From contig NC_083890.1 in the NCBI RefSeq assembly GCF_032452875.1, positions 47,874,483-47,938,482 on the forward strand: a stretch of 64,000 bases of DNA, written 5' to 3'. Numbering within the stretch: position 1 is the first letter of the stretch; each line of letters starts with the position of its first letter. A model generated the notes under the pieces. The model was not told the origin of the DNA, made no database searches, and worked only from the letters and a program-made list of their open reading frames with translations. The translations under genes were made by a program, and so were the position numbers. The DNA is from Bos javanicus (lineage: Eukaryota; Chordata; Mammalia; Artiodactyla; Bovidae). This document shows, in pieces, positions 59,646-64,000 of this stretch.

Positions 59646-59935
59646 AGGAGAGGGTGGTGGTAGTGTCCTCAAATGGACTTAGACGTCTCTGGACAATTTT
59701 CTGCCCTTGAAGCATCCTGCCCTTCCCCTTTGCCCCTGCCTCCCGATGAAAAGTCTAATTCAAGCTTATCAAATAATAATGTTCTAACTCAGTCATGCTT
59801 CAAATTCAAGGTCACACTGAACTCTGTGTCCAATCCATTCATTCTGACCACTGTATGGAAAGCCCCTGACTCGTGACTATGCTAACGCCTGGAAACCAGA
59901 GTTCAAAAGAGATGAGCTCTCAGGCCATCACTGGG

Positions 59936-60145
59936 GGCTTCCCTGGTGACTCAAATAGTAAAGAATCTGCCTGCAATCTGGGAGACCTGGGTTCGATCCC
60001 CATTTTGGGAGGATCTCCTGGAGAAGGGAATAGCAACCCACTCCAGTGTTCTTGCCTGGAGAATCCCACGGACGGAGGAGCCTGGCGGGCTACAGTCCAT
60101 GGGGTCGCAAACGAAGTCAGACATAACTCAGCGACTCACAGGACT
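59936..60145 (+). repeat. Bov-tA SINE
   Basis: A complete copy, GGGCTTCCCTGGTGACTCAA to AGACATAACTCAGCGACTCA. Confidence 0.94.
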
Positions 60146-61739
60146 GTCATTAGTCTCTGAATGACACTCCATTATACAAATCAACAGCCTGCAGGAGGAC
60201 AGAGACACATCTGTGTAATCCGCCCCTGCAGGGCTGGTGCCAGGAACACAGAGGGACTCAGTATTCATCGACCCAGTGAAGGAAAACTTCCCATAGGACA
60301 CTCCTCACTGCACTCAGTCAATCACAGTTTTCTTTGAAATCCCAAATATCTGTAACCCAGAGGGCTTCTCTCTTCCTAACTGACCGTAATAAGAGATAAG
60401 CTGAATTAGGTGAATGAACTGGCTCACATAAGGTTCTCATTCAAGCCAAAGGTCTCGCAAGCTGTCCACCAAATGCCTTCTTAATGGCCTGCTGGCAAGC
60501 TCTCTGTGTCCAGGAAGCTGATCTGGAATTTGCCCTCTGGATCCCTGTCTGCTTAAGGATACCCTGTATCCACCCCCTGACAGAAAGGGCTTCCTCCGGC
60601 CCTTAGGCCAGCACACATGTCACCCTGACCCAGATCAAGCTGATCCTACCCATTGGGGTTCTACAACCATCTGCACCCCGTCATGCAAAGCTGCTGCTGC
60701 TCCTGCCGCCCCACCCCCTATGTCTCCTTCAGAGACCACTCTCAGGAGAGGCCCCCCCAGGGCCCACTCGGGCGGAGACCCTGTGGCGATCCAGAAGGTG
60801 TCTGTGCCCCTGCTATGCTCTGCAAGCCCTGAGCTCTCACCGGCCCCAGGTTGGCACACCTCTCTCCCCAGCTCAGGTGGAAAAGCCTAGAGAAGGCGCT
60901 TCCCCTGACACTGCTCTATTCTCTGGACAGGCCTCCTTTGCCCCTGAGCTACCACGTGAGTCACCTGAGATCCTCCGGGATGCCAAGCCCGTGGGCGAAG
61001 CATGACTTGGCAGCATCCATTGTCCCGGGCCTCCCATCCAACCACTGCCGATCCTGGAGCTCCACGCTGGCCAGAAGGAAATGATTTCCTGTTCACCTGG
61101 ATCTGCTCTTAAGGCTGCATTCAGCCTCAGCCTGGCCGAGCCCAGCCCGAGCGTCAGAGCCCACAGGTGCCTCTCTCTCGAGTTTCGCAGTGCGTCACAG
61201 CTCCACGATGGAGACCCGGACTGAGGTCCAACGGTACCAGGCGATGCCAAGAAAACAGAGGACTGTCTCCCAGAAAACAATCAACAACACAGTCTGGGAA
61301 CTCGGCAAGAAAGTTTCTGAGAGGACAGGGTTTGAGTTCATAAATGCTCTATTGAAAAAGTTAAGGCTCAGCCACCAGGATGAAGCAATCCCACTCATTC
61401 GCACAGGAGGAATCATCCATTTGGAAATGTTTTTTCCCTCATCTCTGCCTTCGTTACTGCATCCTGGAAGGGAGAAACAGTTCTACTTCCAAATTAAGTG
61501 AACAAACGAGAACAATCTCAATTCTTCAAGTCTCCCTCCGACGTGAAGCAAGCTGATGCTTTCCCCTAAAGCTGACAAAGAAAAGGTTGGGCTGGACCAG
61601 CGCAACTGACTGGCGTCCAGGTCAAAGTCCAGGATGTGTGGCCCAGCTTTGTTTTGCTTTATGGCCACAACGTGAATACCCACCCCTGACTAGTTCAGGC
61701 AAAGACTCACTAGCACTGGAACGTATGCACTGACTATAA

Positions 61740-62690
61740 TTCTTTAATGAAGTGTTATTGGCAGTAATCCCACTCCTAGGCATATATCTGGAGAAAACTA
61801 ATTCAAAAAGACTTAAGCACCAAATGTTCACAGCAGCACCGTTTACAACAGCCGGGACATGGAAGCAATGTCCTAAAGGTCCATCAACAGAGGACTGGAT
61901 AAAGAAGATGTGGTACATACATACAGTGGAATACTACTCGGCCGTAAACAAAGAATGAAATCATGCCATCTGCAGCAACATGAAGGACCTAGAGATCGTC
62001 ACAGTAAGTGAAGTGAAGTCAGAGAGAGAAAGAGGAACATCTGGTATCACTTATACGTGGAATCTACAGTATGATACAAGTGAACTTATTCACAAAACAA
62101 AAACAGACTCCCACACACAGTAAACAAACGGACGGTTATCAAAGGGAAGGACGTCCACGCGTGTGCTCCGTCGTGTCTGATTCTCTGTGACCACAGGGAC
62201 TGCATGTACGCCCCCAGGTTGCTCTGTCCACGGGATTTCCTGGGCAAGAATCCTGGAGTGGGTTGCCATTTCCTGCTCCAGGGGATCTTCCTGACCCAGG
62301 GATCAAATCCGCATGTCTTGTATCTACTGCACTGGGAGACTTTAAAACTGGTGCCACTTGGGAAACCCAAGGGGAAGCAGGGTGGGGGGTAAATTAGGAG
62401 TTGGGGGCTACGTGTACACACTACTTTATATAGAATGAACAATCCGCAGGGACCTTCTGTATAGCACAGGTAACTATACTCGGCATTTTGTGATAACCTA
62501 TAAGGGAAAAGAATCTGAAAAACAGTAGTATATACTTAGGTACGTATGTATGTCCTCAATGTCTTATAATAACCTGTAGTGGAGAGGTATCTGAAAAATG
62601 TGTGTGTATGTGTGTGGCTGAAATGCTTTGCTGTTTACCTGAAATTAACACAGCCTTGTAAATCAACAATGTTTCAATACATTTTTTAAA
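61740..62690 (+). mobile_element. L1 ORF2 end and 3' UTR, split by a SINE
   Basis: The left part (61740-62151) has TAATCCCACTCCTAGGCATA, AACAGCCGGGACATGGAAGC and GTGGAATACTACTCGGCCG. The right part (62372-62690) has GGACCTTCTGTATAGCACAG, a (TG)n patch and ACCTGAAATTAACACAGCC. It is an older artiodactyl L1 with no long intact frame. Confidence 0.87.
62152..62371 (-). repeat. Bov-tA SINE, reverse, inserted in L1
   Basis: GCGTGTGCTCCGTCGTGTCT to GGTGCCACTTGGGAAACCCA. The surrounding L1 is collinear across it. Confidence 0.92.
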
Positions 62691-62801
62691 TGTGAAGTAT
62701 TGTTGAATCAATTGGCTTGAAAAATAGTCATTCCAATAAATACTTCCACAATGCTCATAAACATGGAAGTAAAATGGTCAATAAAAGGAACCCCAGAATG
62801 G

Positions 62802-62993
62802 CTGAAAGTGAAAGTCGCTCAGTCGTGCCCGACTCTTTGTGACCCCATGGACTGTCCATGGAATTCTCCAGGCCAGAATACTGGAGTGGGTAGCCTTTGC
62901 CTTCTCCAGGGGATCTCCCCCACCCAGGGATCGAACCCAGGTCTCCCACGTTGCAGGCAGATTCTTTACCAGCTGAGCCTCAAGAGAAGCCCT
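62802..62993 (-). repeat. Bov-A/Bov-tA SINE, reverse
   Basis: AAGTGAAAGTCGCTCAGTCG to CAGCTGAGCCTCAAGAGAAG; low divergence. Confidence 0.94.
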
Positions 62994-63379
62994 CAGATTC
63001 AGTAAATAAACATATAAACTCAGTCCCTAAGGGGAAACAAAATTCTTTGGGTAGTAGGAGAGCTACCACTGAAATCCTGGAGCTTCGTAAGAACAGAACC
63101 CAGAAGTGCCACCATCCAGATCTGGTTTAAGGCCCAGATTTCCAGAACTGTGGAGCGAGAGGGGAGGAACAAAGGAAGAGCAGCTTCAGGAGGTAAACGT
63201 TAGCAGATTCTGTGAGACAAAACGGCTCAAAGGCAAAAGCCAACATGTGGGCAACGTGTGCGTGCCAATATTTTATGGACATTAATGATTAACTGCAAAG
63301 TTTTCCACTGGAACTACTGGACCTCACGAGACAATTTTAAGTCTGCATGTAAGAGCTCTCTCCCTAAGAGTCCAAAGAA

Positions 63380-63475
63380 TGTTCATATTTATCATCTCAT
63401 TTGTCTCTGCTGCTTACTGTGAGGCAGGATCAGGATTGTCTCGTTTTACAGCCTTGACAGCAGATAAAGTCTAGT
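63380..63475 (+). repeat. Possible MIR relic
   Basis: TATTTATCATCTCATTTGTC and GTGAGGCAGGATCAGGATTG then TCGTTTTACAG resemble the MIR middle. Weak. Confidence 0.4.
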
Positions 63476-63560
63476 GCGCACGTGACGTGTGTGGAGGGGC
63501 TCACAAGAGGACAGAGCATGCCAGAGAGTAAGGAAGCTGCTTTTAGATAAAACCCATGTG

Positions 63561-63597
63561 CATGCGTGTGTGTGCGCGTACACACACACACACACAC
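63561..63597. repeat. (TG)n/(CA)n microsatellite
   Basis: GTGTGTGTGCGCG followed by (AC)9 at 63580-63597, an alternating purine-pyrimidine stretch able in principle to adopt Z-form. Confidence 0.9.
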
Positions 63598-63980
63598 CCC
63601 TTCCTTTATCATAGCATTTGCCTCTTTGGGATAAGAGAAGACACACTGATAAAGATGATACGAACAAGACACAAACTCAAAAAGCATGGGTCCCTGAACC
63701 TCAATTCAGGACTTCATTCATTTGGCACGTTTCCTTTCTTGATGGCACCTGACCTACCGACGTCTGCACTTATCCATAAGCAATGGGTTTCCCCTAAACA
63801 AGTGGAAAAATGTTCCCTATCAAGTGAACAGGCTCAGCTGCTAGTGAAGGCGGGGATTAACATCAGAGCTTTCAAGGTTTAAAGATGCTCAGATTTTAAG
63901 CCCTGTAGACATTTCTTTTTTAAACAAACTAAAATACAGGGGGAATATAGGTTTTGGCTGGGGCTGTTGTCAACTCTGGG

Positions 63981-64000
63981 GGACTTCCCAGGTGGCACAG
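63981..64000 (+). repeat. SINE head cut by the right edge
   Basis: GGACTTCCCAGGTGGCACAG is the start of a tRNA-derived ruminant SINE. The rest is outside the window. Confidence 0.75.

Larger units (their letters stand above)
18990..64000 (-). other. BMP6: BMP6 intron 1 (partial, at least 45 kb)
   Basis: Everything to the right of exon 2 is intron 1; exon 1 (signal peptide and prodomain start) is outside the window. BMP6 is known for a very long first intron in mammals. Outside the repeats listed, I recognise nothing in 18991-19844, 19961-21139, 21705-22356, 22459-23914, 24967-25434, 25786-26544, 26755-28221, 28508-29994, 31091-31941, 32158-34743, 35147-35761, 35979-37369, 40307-40749, 41475-41959, 43131-43734, 47341-49010, 50455-51010, 51547-52812, 53913-54291, 54651-55409, 56903-58611, 60146-61739 and 62994-63980, other than short homopolymers. 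Enhancers could sit here, but sequence alone does not show them. Confidence 0.9.

Noticed and set aside
60187..60280. Possible L2 3' end (CAGAGACACATCTGTG, CTGGTGCCAGGAACACAG)
   Set aside because: The order hints at L2, but too few matched blocks to support a call by eye.

Overview
The window is mammalian nuclear DNA from a bovid ruminant, most likely cattle or a close relative. It carries the marker repeats of that group: BovB (RTE-type LINE), Bov-tA/Bov-A2 SINEs, ruminant L1 and CHR-type tRNA-derived SINEs. The only host protein-coding gene I can support is BMP6 (bone morphogenetic protein 6), read on the minus strand. Three consecutive exons are present: exon 4 (partial, 1-166, running off the left edge), exon 3 (769-917) and exon 2 (18797-18989). 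Exon sizes (149 and 193 nt), splice dinucleotides and split-codon phases all fit. Together they encode the second half of the BMP6 prodomain, the furin-type cleavage site (R-S-A-R) and the basic start of the mature ligand. Exon numbers follow the usual seven-exon BMP5/6/7 structure.

Layout from left to right: exon 4, a 602-bp intron 3, exon 3, a 17.9-kb intron 2, exon 2, and then 45 kb of intron 1 reaching the right edge without exon 1. The introns hold nine BovB pieces, about a dozen L1 pieces of different ages and more than 30 SINEs. They also hold several MIR/L2 relics, MaLR-type LTR remnants, Tigger-like and mariner-like DNA transposon remnants, and simple repeats.

The largest mobile elements are a nearly complete but decayed BovB (43735-46804), a young-looking 5'-truncated L1 with a clean target-site duplication (16355-18178), and a second L1 copy of the same subfamily (52813-53912). 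Many elements are nested, and their order of insertion can be read directly: SINE in L1, BovB in L1, BovB in MIR, and two SINEs in one Tigger-like element.

I found no second host gene, no structural RNA gene and no CRISPR-like or operon-like system. The best leads are modest: two L1 copies in the same orientation flanking BMP6 exon 2, possible ruminant-specific residues just before the BMP6 cleavage site, a perfect 20-bp palindrome with forkhead-like half-sites, and an LTR-like block in intron 2. Repeat family names are assigned by eye and subfamily names are approximate.
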